From Mycolicibacterium iranicum (GTDB taxonomy: Bacteria; Actinomycetota; Actinomycetes; Mycobacteriales; Mycobacteriaceae): a stretch of 64,000 bases of DNA. The position numbers and the translations under genes were made by a program. Positions 8,499-17,446 of the stretch are shown one piece after another; position 1 is the first letter of the stretch, and every line of letters starts with the position of its first letter. Location of the stretch: positions 1 to 64,000 of the forward strand of contig NZ_JACHVU010000012.1 in the NCBI RefSeq assembly GCF_014190915.1. The letters are read 5' to 3'. The notes under the pieces were generated by a model. That model searched no databases, was not told where the DNA came from, and worked only from the letters and a program-made list of their open reading frames with translations.

Positions 8499-9683
8499 AT
8501 GAAGATGTCAGCGCTGCTGTCTCGTAATGCCAGCTCACGGCCAGGTATCACCGGCACCGCCCGCGTGGACCGCGACATCGATCGTCTGCTCAGACGCGTC
8601 ACGCCCGGCGACATCGTCGTCCTCGACGCCCTCGACCTCGACCGTGTCACCGCCGACGCTCTCGTCGAGGCGAACGTGGCTGCTGTCGTCAACGCGTCGC
8701 CCTCGATCTCGGGTCGCTACCCGAACCTCGGGCCCGAGGTGCTGGTGGCCAACGGCATCGCGCTGGTCGACGAGACGGGTCCCGAGGTCTTCAAGAAGGT
8801 CAAGGACGGCGCCCGCATCCGCCTCAACGAGGGCGGCGTGTACTCCGGCGATCGCCGGCTGGTTCTGGGCACCGAGCGCACCGACGCCGACATCCACGAG
8901 CTGATGCAGGAAGCCAAGGGCGGGTTGGTCGCCCACCTCGAGGCCTTCGCCGGAAACACGATCGAGTTCATCCGCAGCGAGAGCCCGCTGCTGATCGACG
9001 GCATCGGCATCCCTGACATCGACGTCGACATGAACCGGCGCCATGTGGTGATCGTGGCCGAGGAGGACAACGCGGCCGCCGATCTGAAGGCCCTCAAGCC
9101 GTTCATCAAGGAGTATCAGCCGGTCCTGGTCGGCGTCGGCACCGGCGCCGACATCCTGCGCAAGGCCGGCTACCGGCCGGCCCTGATCGTCGGGGACCCG
9201 GACAAGATCAGCACCGAGGTGTTGCGCTGCGGTGCACAGGTCGTGCTGCCCGCCGACGCCGACGGGCATGCCGCAGGACTGGAGCGCATCCAGGACCTCG
9301 GGGTAGGGGCGATGACGTTCCCCGCCGCGGGTTCGGCTGCCGACCTCGCGCTGCTGCTCTGCGACCACCACGGCGCGTCGCTGATCGTCAGCGTCGGCCA
9401 CACGGCAAGCATCGAGGAGTTCTTCGATCGCACCCGCCAGCAGAGCAACCCGTCGACATTCCTGACCCGGATGAAGGTCGGGGAGAAGCTCGTCGACGCG
9501 AAAGCCGTTGCGACGCTGTACCGCAGCCGCGTCTCCGGCGGTGCCATCGCGCTGCTCGTGCTCGCGATGCTCATCGCGGTGATCGCCGCGCTGTGGGTGT
9601 CGCGCGCCGACGCCGCGGTACTGGAGTGGGTCTCGCAGTACTGGAATCAATTCCTGCTCTGGGTCCAGGGCCTCGTCTCGTAA
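8499..9683 (+). CDS. steA: SteA-like cytokinetic ring / envelope protein (Rv1697-type)
   Basis: A 394-aa protein with a large cytoplasmic domain (GDIVVLDALDLDRVTAD, VLVANGIALVDETG) that resembles thiamin-pyrophosphokinase-like folds (PALIVGDPDKIS), and one C-terminal membrane helix at about residues 348–370 (AIALLVLAMLIAVIAALWV). In Corynebacterium the orthologue SteA works with SteB in cell division. The SteB/MctB-like gene follows 10 nt later, as expected. A second ATG two codons in is an alternative start. The 92-bp gap after recN probably holds a promoter. Confidence 0.85.
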   Translation: MKMSALLSRNASSRPGITGTARVDRDIDRLLRRVTPGDIVVLDALDLDRVTADALVEANVAAVVNASPSISGRYPNLGPEVLVANGIALVDETGPEVFKKVKDGARIRLNEGGVYSGDRRLVLGTERTDADIHELMQEAKGGLVAHLEAFAGNTIEFIRSESPLLIDGIGIPDIDVDMNRRHVVIVAEEDNAAADLKALKPFIKEYQPVLVGVGTGADILRKAGYRPALIVGDPDKISTEVLRCGAQVVLPADADGHAAGLERIQDLGVGAMTFPAAGSAADLALLLCDHHGASLIVSVGHTASIEEFFDRTRQQSNPSTFLTRMKVGEKLVDAKAVATLYRSRVSGGAIALLVLAMLIAVIAALWVSRADAAVLEWVSQYWNQFLLWVQGLVS

Positions 9684-9693
9684 AGGACTGACG

Positions 9694-10635
9694 GTGATCT
9701 CGCTGCGCTCGCATGCCATCTCGCTCGCTGCAGTGTTCCTGGCCCTGGCCATCGGTGTGGCCCTGGGGTCGGGGATGCTGTCCAACACGGTGCTGTCCGG
9801 CCTGCGTGACGACAAGCAGGAGATGCAGCAACAGATCGACACGCTGACCGACGATCGCAACGCTCTCAACGAGAAGCTCAGTGCCGCAGGGGACTTCGAT
9901 GCCCAGATGGCGCCGCGCATCCTGCAGGACACGCTGGCCGAGAAGTCGGTGATCGTCTTCCGCACTCCGGACGCCGCCGACGACGACGTCGAGGCGCTGA
10001 CGCGTCTGGTGTCCGCCGCGGGCGCCACCGTCACCGGCACCATCGGCCTCACCCAGGAGTTCGTCGACGCGAACTCGGCCGAGAAACTGCTGTCCGTCGT
10101 GAACTCGCCCATCGTCCCGGCAGGGGCCCAGTTGAGCACCACCACGGTGGACCAGGGTTCCCAGGCCGGCGACCTGCTGGGTATCTCGGTGCTGATCAAC
10201 AGGGATCCGAAGGTGCCCCCGGTCGACGACGTCCAGCGCGGCACCGTGCTGGCCGCGCTGCGCGACACCGGTTTCCTGACCTACGGCGCCGACCGCATCG
10301 GCGCGGCCGACACCGCACTCGTGGTCACCGGCGGACCCCTCGGCGACGACGCCGGCAACCAGGGTGCCACCGTCGCGCGATTTGCCTCCGGCCTCGCCCC
10401 GCACGGCTCCGGCACCGTCCTGGTCGGACGTGACGGTTCGGCCACCGGCACCTCCGCGGTGGCTGTCACCCGCTCCGACGCCGCGCTGAAGAACGCCGTG
10501 AGCACCGTCGACGACGTCGGCAGCGAATCCGGACGCATCACGTCGATCCTTGCCCTCAGCGCGCTCGTCAACGGCGCCGGGCCCGGCCAGTTCGGCATCG
10601 GCCCGGGAGCAACGGCGGTCACCGTCGGGCAGTGA
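9694..10635 (+). CDS. mctB: MctB / SteB-like outer-membrane-associated copper transport protein (Rv1698-type)
   Basis: A 313-aa protein with an N-terminal membrane anchor (AISLAAVFLALAIGVALGSG, residues ~8–27), a short coiled coil (LRDDKQEMQQQIDTLTDDRN) and a periplasmic Ala/Gly/Thr-rich domain. The M. tuberculosis counterpart Rv1698 was reported to prevent copper accumulation, and the corynebacterial counterpart SteB partners SteA. Which role dominates here cannot be decided from sequence. The GTG start lies 10 nt after steA. Confidence 0.85.
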   Translation: MISLRSHAISLAAVFLALAIGVALGSGMLSNTVLSGLRDDKQEMQQQIDTLTDDRNALNEKLSAAGDFDAQMAPRILQDTLAEKSVIVFRTPDAADDDVEALTRLVSAAGATVTGTIGLTQEFVDANSAEKLLSVVNSPIVPAGAQLSTTTVDQGSQAGDLLGISVLINRDPKVPPVDDVQRGTVLAALRDTGFLTYGADRIGAADTALVVTGGPLGDDAGNQGATVARFASGLAPHGSGTVLVGRDGSATGTSAVAVTRSDAALKNAVSTVDDVGSESGRITSILALSALVNGAGPGQFGIGPGATAVTVGQ

Positions 10636-10788
10636 CCTCGGAGCCGATCGGTTTCCCCACGCTGCGGCGCGCCGGAGACACGGTGTCGGCGCTGGTGTTA
10701 GGGTGAGATTCCGTGGGTCGGCAGGCCCCAACCTGGGCCCGAGAGCACGTGGAAGGCCCGACCGAACGAAGCCCTGCCCGGTCATCAC

Positions 10789-10802
10789 GGAGGTATTACT
10801 TG
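10789..10802 (+). promoter_or_regulatory. Shine-Dalgarno and TTG start of pyrG
   Basis: GGAGG at 10789–10793 is followed after 6 nt by TTG at 10800. There is no ATG or GTG near the conserved N-terminus (RKHPQTATKHLFVTGG), so this strong ribosome-binding site decides the start. It gives 586 residues, the length I recall for M. tuberculosis PyrG. Confidence 0.75.
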
Positions 10803-12560
10803 CCTGGCCAAACGAGGCTGTTACGCAAGCACCCGCAAACGGCCACCAAACACCTCTTCGTCACCGGTGGCGTGGTGTCGTCGCTCGGCAAGGGGCTCAC
10901 GGCGTCCAGCCTCGGTCAGCTCCTGACCGCACGCGGCCTGCAGGTGACCATGCAGAAGCTCGACCCGTACCTCAATGTCGACCCGGGCACGATGAACCCG
11001 TTCCAGCACGGCGAGGTGTTCGTGACCGAGGACGGCGCCGAGACCGATCTCGACGTGGGCCACTACGAACGCTTCCTCGACCGCAACCTGTCGGGGTCGG
11101 CCAATGTGACCACCGGACAGGTCTATTCGTCGGTGATCGCCAAGGAGCGGCGAGGTGAGTACCTCGGCGACACCGTCCAGGTGATCCCGCACATCACCGA
11201 CGAGATCAAACGGCGCGTCCTGGAGATGGCCGAACCCGACGAGGACGGCAACCGGCCCGACGTCGTCATCACCGAGGTCGGCGGCACCGTCGGCGACATC
11301 GAGTCGCTGCCGTTCCTGGAGGCCGCCCGCCAGGTTCGCCACGAGGTCGGCCGTGAGAACTGCTTCTTCCTGCACTGCTCGCTGGTGCCCTTCATGGCGC
11401 CCTCCGGTGAGCTCAAGACCAAGCCGACCCAGCACTCGGTGGCCGCGCTGCGCAGCATCGGTATCCAGCCCGACGCGCTGATCCTGCGCTGCGACCGCGA
11501 CGTTCCCGAGCCGCTGAAGAACAAGATCGCACTGATGTGTGACGTCGACATCGACGGCGTGATCTCGACCCCCGACGCCCCGTCGATCTACGACATCCCG
11601 AAGGTGCTGCACCGCGAGGAACTCGACGCCTACGTCGTGCGCCGGCTCAATCTCCCGTTCCGCGACGTCGACTGGACCCAGTGGAACGATCTGCTCCACC
11701 GCGTGCACGAGCCTCGGGAGTCGGTCCGAATCGCCCTGGTGGGCAAGTACATCGACCTCTCCGATGCGTACCTGTCGGTGGCCGAGGCGCTGCGGGCGGG
11801 CGGCTTCGCCCATCACGCGAAGGTCGAGATCCGCTGGATTCCGTCCGACGACTGCGAGACCGACATCGGTGCCTCGACCGCACTGGCCGACGTCGACGGT
11901 GTGCTGATCCCCGGTGGTTTCGGCATCCGTGGGATCGAGGGCAAGGTCGGCGCGATCCGCTACGCGCGCAAGCGGGGGCTGCCGGTGCTCGGGCTGTGCC
12001 TGGGTCTGCAGTGCATCGTGATCGAGGCCGCCCGGTCGGTCGGTCTGACCGAAGCCAGTTCCGCGGAGTTCGATCCGGACACCCCGGATCCGGTGATCTC
12101 GACGATGGCCGACCAGCGTGACGCGGTCGCAGGCGAGGCCGACCTCGGAGGCACGATGCGGCTCGGCGCGTATCCGGCTGTCCTGCAGAAGAATTCGTTG
12201 GTTTCCAAGGCCTATGAGGCGACCGAGGTGTCCGAGCGGCACCGGCACCGCTACGAGGTGAACAACGCCTACCGCGAGCAGATCGCCGAGAGTGGACTGC
12301 AGTTCTCGGGAACCTCGCCCGACGGCCACCTCGTCGAGTTCGTCGAGTACCCGGCCGACGTGCACCCGTTCCTCGTCGGCACCCAGGCCCACCCCGAGCT
12401 CAAGAGCAGGCCCACCCGACCGCATCCGCTGTTCGTGGCGTTCATCGGGGCCGCGGTCGAGTACAACAACGGCGAACGGTTGCCCGTCGAGATGCCCGAA
12501 CACGAACTGAAGGCCAACGGGGCCGAGCACGCGTTGCAGGACGCCCCGGCCCGTGGCTGA
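10800..12560 (+). CDS. pyrG: CTP synthase
   Basis: A 586-aa glutamine-dependent enzyme that converts UTP to CTP, the last step of pyrimidine nucleotide synthesis. The N-terminal amidoligase domain has VVSSLGKGLTASSLG and DPYLNVDPGTMNPFQHGEVF. The C-terminal class I glutamine amidotransferase domain has the nucleophile Cys400 in LGLCLGLQC and the His/Glu pair in QAHPELKSRP near residue 531. A TTG start is used. The last 8 nt overlap the following NUDIX gene, so the two are cotranscribed. Confidence 0.97.
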   Translation: MPGQTRLLRKHPQTATKHLFVTGGVVSSLGKGLTASSLGQLLTARGLQVTMQKLDPYLNVDPGTMNPFQHGEVFVTEDGAETDLDVGHYERFLDRNLSGSANVTTGQVYSSVIAKERRGEYLGDTVQVIPHITDEIKRRVLEMAEPDEDGNRPDVVITEVGGTVGDIESLPFLEAARQVRHEVGRENCFFLHCSLVPFMAPSGELKTKPTQHSVAALRSIGIQPDALILRCDRDVPEPLKNKIALMCDVDIDGVISTPDAPSIYDIPKVLHREELDAYVVRRLNLPFRDVDWTQWNDLLHRVHEPRESVRIALVGKYIDLSDAYLSVAEALRAGGFAHHAKVEIRWIPSDDCETDIGASTALADVDGVLIPGGFGIRGIEGKVGAIRYARKRGLPVLGLCLGLQCIVIEAARSVGLTEASSAEFDPDTPDPVISTMADQRDAVAGEADLGGTMRLGAYPAVLQKNSLVSKAYEATEVSERHRHRYEVNNAYREQIAESGLQFSGTSPDGHLVEFVEYPADVHPFLVGTQAHPELKSRPTRPHPLFVAFIGAAVEYNNGERLPVEMPEHELKANGAEHALQDAPARG

Positions 12561-13188
12561 GGACGATCCGGGCAGTCACGAGTTCTCGATCGCCGATTCG
12601 GAGACGGTCTACGTCGGCAACATCCTGGCGCTGCGCGCCGACGTGGTGCGCATGCCGGGCGGCGGCACGGCCCGGCGCGAGGTGGTGGAGCACTTCGGCG
12701 CGGTCGCGGTGGTCGCCCTCGACGACGAGGGTCGCATCGTCCTCATCCACCAGTACCGCCACCCGTTCGGCAGGCGGCTGTGGGAACTGCCGGCCGGGCT
12801 GCTGGATTTCGGGGGTGAGGAGCCCCACGTGTCGGCGGCCCGGGAGCTGGTCGAGGAGGTCGGGCTCGCTGCGGAGTCCTGGCGGACGCTGGTCGATCTC
12901 GATTCGGCCCCCGGCTTCTGCGACGAGAGCGTGCGGGTGTTCCTGGCCACCGGCCTGACCGAGGTGGAGCGACCGGAGGCGCACGACGAGGAAGCCGACC
13001 TGACGGTGCGACGCTTCGCGCTGTCCGATGCCGTCGCGAAGGTGTACTCCGGCGAGATCTGCAACTCGATCTCGGTGGCAGGCATCCTCGCCGCACATGC
13101 AATGCCCCACCCGGACTCCCTGCGGCCGGTCGACGCCCCCTGGACGGACCGACCGCAGGCGCTCGCCCGCCGCAAGGGACATCTGTGA
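12553..13188 (+). CDS. NUDIX hydrolase, ADP-ribose pyrophosphatase (Rv1700-like)
   Basis: A 211-aa protein with a Nudix box (GGEEPHVSAARELVEEVGL) near residues 86–104, preceded by LIHQYRHPFGRRLWELPAGL, which is typical of the ADP-ribose pyrophosphatase subfamily. It should hydrolyse ADP-ribose to AMP and ribose-5-phosphate. The mycobacterial orthologue Rv1700 has this activity. The GTG start overlaps pyrG by 8 nt and the stop overlaps the xerD GTG by 4 nt. Confidence 0.92.
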   Translation: MAEDDPGSHEFSIADSETVYVGNILALRADVVRMPGGGTARREVVEHFGAVAVVALDDEGRIVLIHQYRHPFGRRLWELPAGLLDFGGEEPHVSAARELVEEVGLAAESWRTLVDLDSAPGFCDESVRVFLATGLTEVERPEAHDEEADLTVRRFALSDAVAKVYSGEICNSISVAGILAAHAMPHPDSLRPVDAPWTDRPQALARRKGHL

Positions 13189-14138
13189 CGGCGGGAGTCG
13201 GATCGACAGCACTGGACGACCAGTTCCAGGGCTACCTCGACCACCTCGCCATCGAACGCGGGGTCGCGGCCAACACGTTGAGCTCCTACCGACGCGATCT
13301 GCGCCGCTATGCCGACCATCTGGCGGCGCGTGGGGTCGGCGACCTCGCCGGAGTGGCCGAGGCCGACGTCAGCGAGTTCCTGGTGTCGCTGCGCCGTGGC
13401 GATCCCGACAACGGGGTGGCGCCACTGTCCGCGGTGTCGGCGGCCAGGGCGCTGATCGCCGTGCGTGGGCTGCACAAGTTCGCCGCCGCCGAGGGAATCG
13501 CCGCGCTCGATGTGGCCCGTGAGGTCAAGCCGCCCACCCCCAGCCGCCGACTGCCCAAGAGCCTGAGCCTGGACGAGGTGCTGGCGCTGCTGGAGGCCGC
13601 GGGCGGCGACAGTGAGTCCGATTCACCCTTGACGCTGCGCAACCGTGCCCTGCTCGAAATGCTGTATTCCACCGGCGCCCGCATCTCCGAAGCGGTCGGA
13701 CTCGACGTCGACGACGTCGACACCCAGGCGCGATCTGTCCTGCTGCGCGGCAAAGGCGGCAAGCAGCGGCTGATCCCGATCGGCCGCCCCGCGGTGAGCG
13801 CCCTGGACACCTACCTGGTCCGCGGCCGGCCCGACCTGGCCCGTCGAGGCCGGGGGACGCCCGCCATCTTCCTCAATGCCCGCGGTGGCCGCCTCTCCCG
13901 GCAGAGCGCGTGGCAGGTGCTGCAGGATTCGGCGGAACGCGCGGGGATCACCGCGACGGTGTCGCCGCACGTCCTGCGGCACTCGTTCGCGACCCATCTG
14001 CTCGACGGCGGCGCCGACGTGCGCGTCGTGCAGGAACTGCTCGGACACGCCTCCGTCACGACCACGCAGATCTACACCATGGTCACCGTCAACGCGCTGC
14101 GCGAGGTGTGGGCGGGGGCCCACCCGCGGGCCCGCTGA
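13185..14138 (+). CDS. xerD: Site-specific tyrosine recombinase XerD
   Basis: A 317-aa recombinase that resolves chromosome dimers at dif with XerC. It has an N-terminal SAM-like core-binding domain (residues ~10–100) and a C-terminal catalytic domain with the full tetrad: R166 (TGARISEAVGL), H262 and R265 (HVLRHSFATH), H288 (LGHASVTTTQ) and nucleophile Y297 (QIYT). Length and motifs are typical. Unlike the integrase remnant at 24.5 kb, this is an intact housekeeping recombinase. The GTG start overlaps the NUDIX gene. Confidence 0.95.
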   Translation: MTAGVGSTALDDQFQGYLDHLAIERGVAANTLSSYRRDLRRYADHLAARGVGDLAGVAEADVSEFLVSLRRGDPDNGVAPLSAVSAARALIAVRGLHKFAAAEGIAALDVAREVKPPTPSRRLPKSLSLDEVLALLEAAGGDSESDSPLTLRNRALLEMLYSTGARISEAVGLDVDDVDTQARSVLLRGKGGKQRLIPIGRPAVSALDTYLVRGRPDLARRGRGTPAIFLNARGGRLSRQSAWQVLQDSAERAGITATVSPHVLRHSFATHLLDGGADVRVVQELLGHASVTTTQIYTMVTVNALREVWAGAHPRAR

Positions 14139-14148
14139 CCGCCGGGTT

Positions 14149-14895
14149 CTACCCGAGGTACTCCGACTCCAGGACCAGGTCGGGCAGCAGGGACTGATAC
14201 TCCACGTGGGCCCTGTGCTCGACGGTGTCCCACAGCCGTCCCTGGTTGCCCCGCAGGTAGGCCCGGTAGGCGGGGGCGCCGGGGATGCCGACGTTGTCGG
14301 CGACCACGATCGAACCGCGGTGCAGCCACCGGCGCTGAAGGATGCTGCGCAGGTCGGACAGATAGGCCCGCTTGTCGTGATCGATGAACACCAGGTCGAC
14401 CGAGCCGTCGGTGAAGCCGTGGTGGTCGGCGAGGGTGTCGAGGGTGACGCCACCGTCGCCGAGGGTGCCGACGATGCAGGAGATCCGGTCCGCAACCCCG
14501 GCGTGTCGCCAGATACGTTGTGCCACCTCGGCATTGGCCGCCGAGAACTCCACCGAGCAGATCCGCGCGGACGGGGCCTGCCGGGCGATGCGCAGCGCGC
14601 TGTAGCCGCAGTAGGTGCCCAGCTCGAGCACGAGGCCGGGCGCGGCGCGGGTCACCGCGGCGTCGAGCAGCCGGCCCTTGCTGTCGCCGATGTTGACCAG
14701 CGTCGCCTTCTCGTAGGCGAACGCGTCGATCGCGTCGAGGACCCCGTCGAGATCACCCGGCGCGACGTTCGCCTCGACATGCGCCGCACAGGCGGCTTCC
14801 CTGCCGTCACCGATCTGGCCGGTGCGCACGAACGACGGCATCCCGACCAGGAGCCGAGCCCAGGACCACATCACCGGCTGTTTTCTGTCGCCCAT
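14149..14895 (-). CDS. Class I SAM-dependent O-methyltransferase (COMT-like, Rv1703c-type)
   Basis: A 248-aa protein with SAM motif I LELGTYCGYSA, the acidic SAM-ribose residue in ICSVEF, and the metal-binding region VFIDHDKRAYLSDL followed by VVADNVGIPGAP. This pattern matches Mg-dependent catechol O-methyltransferases. The acceptor is unknown. It is convergent with xerD (10-bp gap) and divergent from the ParA-like gene. In M. tuberculosis a transporter gene and PPE genes lie between these two, so the direct adjacency here is a shorter arrangement. Confidence 0.88.
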   Translation of the reverse strand: MGDRKQPVMWSWARLLVGMPSFVRTGQIGDGREAACAAHVEANVAPGDLDGVLDAIDAFAYEKATLVNIGDSKGRLLDAAVTRAAPGLVLELGTYCGYSALRIARQAPSARICSVEFSAANAEVAQRIWRHAGVADRISCIVGTLGDGGVTLDTLADHHGFTDGSVDLVFIDHDKRAYLSDLRSILQRRWLHRGSIVVADNVGIPGAPAYRAYLRGNQGRLWDTVEHRAHVEYQSLLPDLVLESEYLG

Positions 14896-15021
14896 GCCGC
14901 CAGACTAAGCAGGGTTGCGGGCGTGTTGCCTGCGGGTCTGCCTCACGGGCGCGTCACACACCGTTAAACTTGCCCGGATGTCCGCCACGCCTGAAGGTTG
15001 CCTGACCAGCGACGGTCCGGC

Positions 15022-15891
15022 ATGACCGACGACACGGCAGTGGACCCCGAGCCCACACCGGGCCTGACCGGCCGTCTCCCGCGCCGCATCCCCGAGCCGG
15101 CACCACGGTATTCGCACGGGCCGGCCAAGGTCATCGCGATGTGCAACCAGAAGGGCGGCGTCGGGAAGACGACCTCGACGATCAACCTGGGCGCCAGCCT
15201 GGCCGAATACGGCCGACGGGTGCTGCTGGTCGACCTAGACCCGCAGGGCGCGCTGTCGGCGGGTCTGGGCGTGCCGCACTACGAGCTCGAGCACACCGTG
15301 CACAACCTGCTGGTGGAGCCGCGGGTGTCGATCGACCAGGTGCTCCTGACCACACGGGTGCCCGGGCTGGACCTCGTTCCCAGCAACATCGACCTGTCGG
15401 CCGCGGAGATCCAGCTGGTCAACGAGGTGGGCCGCGAGCAATCCCTGGCCCGTGCGCTGTATCCGGTGCTGGACCGCTACGACTATGTGCTGATCGACTG
15501 CCAGCCGTCGCTGGGCCTGCTCACCGTCAACGGCCTGGCGTGCAGCGACGGGGTGATCATCCCGACCGAGTGCGAGTTCTTCTCGCTGCGCGGCCTCGCG
15601 CTGCTGACCGACACCGTGGAGAAGGTGCACGACCGGCTCAATCCGAAACTCGGCATCAGCGGCATCCTCATCACCCGCTACGACCCGCGCACGGTGAACT
15701 CCCGCGAAGTGATGGCCCGCGTCGTCGAGCGTTTCGGCGATCTGGTCTTCGACACGGTGGTGACCCGGACCGTGCGCTTCCCCGAGACCAGCGTCGCCGG
15801 CGAACCCATCACCACGTGGGCGCCCAAATCGGCTGGCGCCGAGGCGTATCGGGCGCTCGCGCGTGAGGTCATCCACCGGTTCGGCGCGTGA
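15022..15891 (+). CDS. ParA/Soj-like ATPase (Rv1708-type)
   Basis: A protein of ~289 aa with the deviant Walker A motif KGGVGKT at residues 44–50, the Walker A' segment VLLVDLDPQG and Walker B-like VLIDCQPSLGLLT. It belongs to the MinD/ParA ATPases but stands next to scpA/scpB rather than parB, so a role in chromosome condensation or segregation together with ScpAB is inferred. The ATG at 15022 is chosen. A TTG at 14998 would add eight residues. An out-of-phase frame from ATG 14979 ends at 15026 and overlaps this start, which may be chance. Confidence 0.88.
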   Translation: MTDDTAVDPEPTPGLTGRLPRRIPEPAPRYSHGPAKVIAMCNQKGGVGKTTSTINLGASLAEYGRRVLLVDLDPQGALSAGLGVPHYELEHTVHNLLVEPRVSIDQVLLTTRVPGLDLVPSNIDLSAAEIQLVNEVGREQSLARALYPVLDRYDYVLIDCQPSLGLLTVNGLACSDGVIIPTECEFFSLRGLALLTDTVEKVHDRLNPKLGISGILITRYDPRTVNSREVMARVVERFGDLVFDTVVTRTVRFPETSVAGEPITTWAPKSAGAEAYRALAREVIHRFGA

Positions 15892-16715
15892 GCGGGAATG
15901 CGACCCCGGAGGAGCCCGACGAGGCGTCGGCCCAGGTAGGTTTCCAGGTCCGGCTGAGTAACTTCGAGGGCCCGTTCGACCTGTTGCTGCAGCTGATCTT
16001 CGCCCACCGCCTCGACGTCACCGAGGTGGCGCTGCACCGGGTCACCGACGAGTTCATCGCCTACACCAAGGAGATCGGTCCGCAGCTCGGTCTCGACGAG
16101 ACGACGTCGTTCCTGGTGGTGGCCGCGACGCTGCTCGACCTCAAGGCCGCCCGGCTGCTGCCCGCCGGCGAGATCCACGACGAGGAGGACCTGGCGCTGC
16201 TGGAGGTCCGGGACCTGCTGTTCGCCCGGCTGCTGCAGTACCGGGCGTTCAAGCACGTCGCGCTGATGTTCGCCGAACTGGAGGCTGCGGCGATGCGCAG
16301 CTATCCGCGCGCGGTGTCGCTGGAGGACCGCTACGCCGAACTGCTGCCCGAAGTCATGCTGGGTGTCGACGCCGCGCGCTTCGCCGAGATCGCCGCGGCC
16401 GCATTCACGCCCCGGCCGGTGCCGTCGGTCGGCCTGGATCACCTGCACCAGGTGTCGGTGTCAGTGCCCGAGCAGGCCGCCAACCTGATCTCGCTGCTCG
16501 AGCAGCGCGGGGTCGGGCACTGGGCGTCGTTCTCCGACCTGGTCGCCGACTGCCAGATGCCGATGGAGATCGTCGGACGGTTCCTGGCGCTCCTCGAGTT
16601 GTACCGGGCCAGGGCGGTAACATTCGAGCAGCCAGAACCGCTGGGGGTGCTCCAGATCTCGTGGACCGGGGAGCGGCCGAACAGCGAACAGTTGGCCACC
16701 GCTGACGCGGAATAG
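15888..16715 (+). CDS. scpA: Segregation and condensation protein A
   Basis: A 275-aa kleisin subunit of the SMC–ScpA–ScpB condensin. The N-terminal SMC-binding part has the family signature FEGPFDLLLQLIFAHRLDV and DEFIAYTKE. The C-terminal winged-helix part includes FSDLVADCQMPMEIVGRFLA and LALLELYRARAVTFEQ. The GTG start overlaps the ParA-like stop by 4 nt and scpB follows after 7 nt. Confidence 0.95.
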   Translation: MSGNATPEEPDEASAQVGFQVRLSNFEGPFDLLLQLIFAHRLDVTEVALHRVTDEFIAYTKEIGPQLGLDETTSFLVVAATLLDLKAARLLPAGEIHDEEDLALLEVRDLLFARLLQYRAFKHVALMFAELEAAAMRSYPRAVSLEDRYAELLPEVMLGVDAARFAEIAAAAFTPRPVPSVGLDHLHQVSVSVPEQAANLISLLEQRGVGHWASFSDLVADCQMPMEIVGRFLALLELYRARAVTFEQPEPLGVLQISWTGERPNSEQLATADAE

Positions 16716-16722
16716 AAAGACT

Positions 16723-17445
16723 ATGACAGAAGACATTTCGACGGATGCCGGGTCTGAACCGACGACCGTGTTCGACCCGACCGCCAAGGACGCAGACGAT
16801 ACGGGCGCTCCCGAACTCGACGACTCCGAACTCGATTCCGTCCTCGAAGCGCTGCTTCTGGTCGTCGACACCCCGGTGACGGTCGACACATTGGCGAGTG
16901 CCACGCAGCAGTCAGCGTCTCGGATCGCCGACAGGCTGCACGTCCTTGCCGCCGGGTTGACGGCGCGCGACAGCGGCATCGATCTGCGTGAGGCCGCCGG
17001 GGGGTGGCGCATGTACACGCGAGCCCGGTACGCGCCGTTCGTAGAGCAACTCCTGCTGGACGGCGCCCGGTCGAAGCTGACCCGCGCAGCCCTGGAGACC
17101 CTGGCCGTGGTGGCGTACCGGCAGCCGGTCACCCGGGCGCGCGTCAGCGCGGTGCGCGGCGTCAACGTCGACGCGGTGATGCGCACCCTGCTGGCGCGGG
17201 GCCTGATCACCGAGGCGGGCACCGATCCCGACTCGGGCGCGGTGACGTTCTCGACCACCGAGCTGTTCCTGGAGCGGCTCGGATTGACCTCGCTGACCGA
17301 CCTTCCGGACATCGCGCCGCTGCTGCCCGACGTCGACGTCATCGACGACCTCAGTGAAACCCTCAGCGAAGAGCCGCGTTTCATGAAACTCAACGGGTCG
17401 GCGGCGCCTGAGGCGCCCGCGGCCATCGACGTGGATCGGGATTGA
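16723..17445 (+). CDS. scpB: Segregation and condensation protein B
   Basis: A 240-aa protein with an acidic N-terminus (~35 residues) and two winged-helix domains typical of ScpB: LDSVLEALLLVVDTPVTVDT, then LETLAVVAYRQPVTRARVSA and VRGVNVDAVMRTLLARGLIT. It binds ScpA in the bacterial condensin. It has an ATG start and the next gene begins 1 nt after its stop, continuing the operon into the pseudouridine synthase. Confidence 0.95.
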   Translation: MTEDISTDAGSEPTTVFDPTAKDADDTGAPELDDSELDSVLEALLLVVDTPVTVDTLASATQQSASRIADRLHVLAAGLTARDSGIDLREAAGGWRMYTRARYAPFVEQLLLDGARSKLTRAALETLAVVAYRQPVTRARVSAVRGVNVDAVMRTLLARGLITEAGTDPDSGAVTFSTTELFLERLGLTSLTDLPDIAPLLPDVDVIDDLSETLSEEPRFMKLNGSAAPEAPAAIDVDRD

Positions 17446-17446
17446 C

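Noticed and set aside
10821..12530. A 569-codon minus-strand frame opposite pyrG
   Set aside because: It is an antisense shadow of CTP synthase with no recognisable domain.
14979..15026. 15-codon frame ending on the ATG of the ParA-like gene (possible leader peptide)
   Set aside because: Short, no clear ribosome-binding site and no codon bias. More likely chance.
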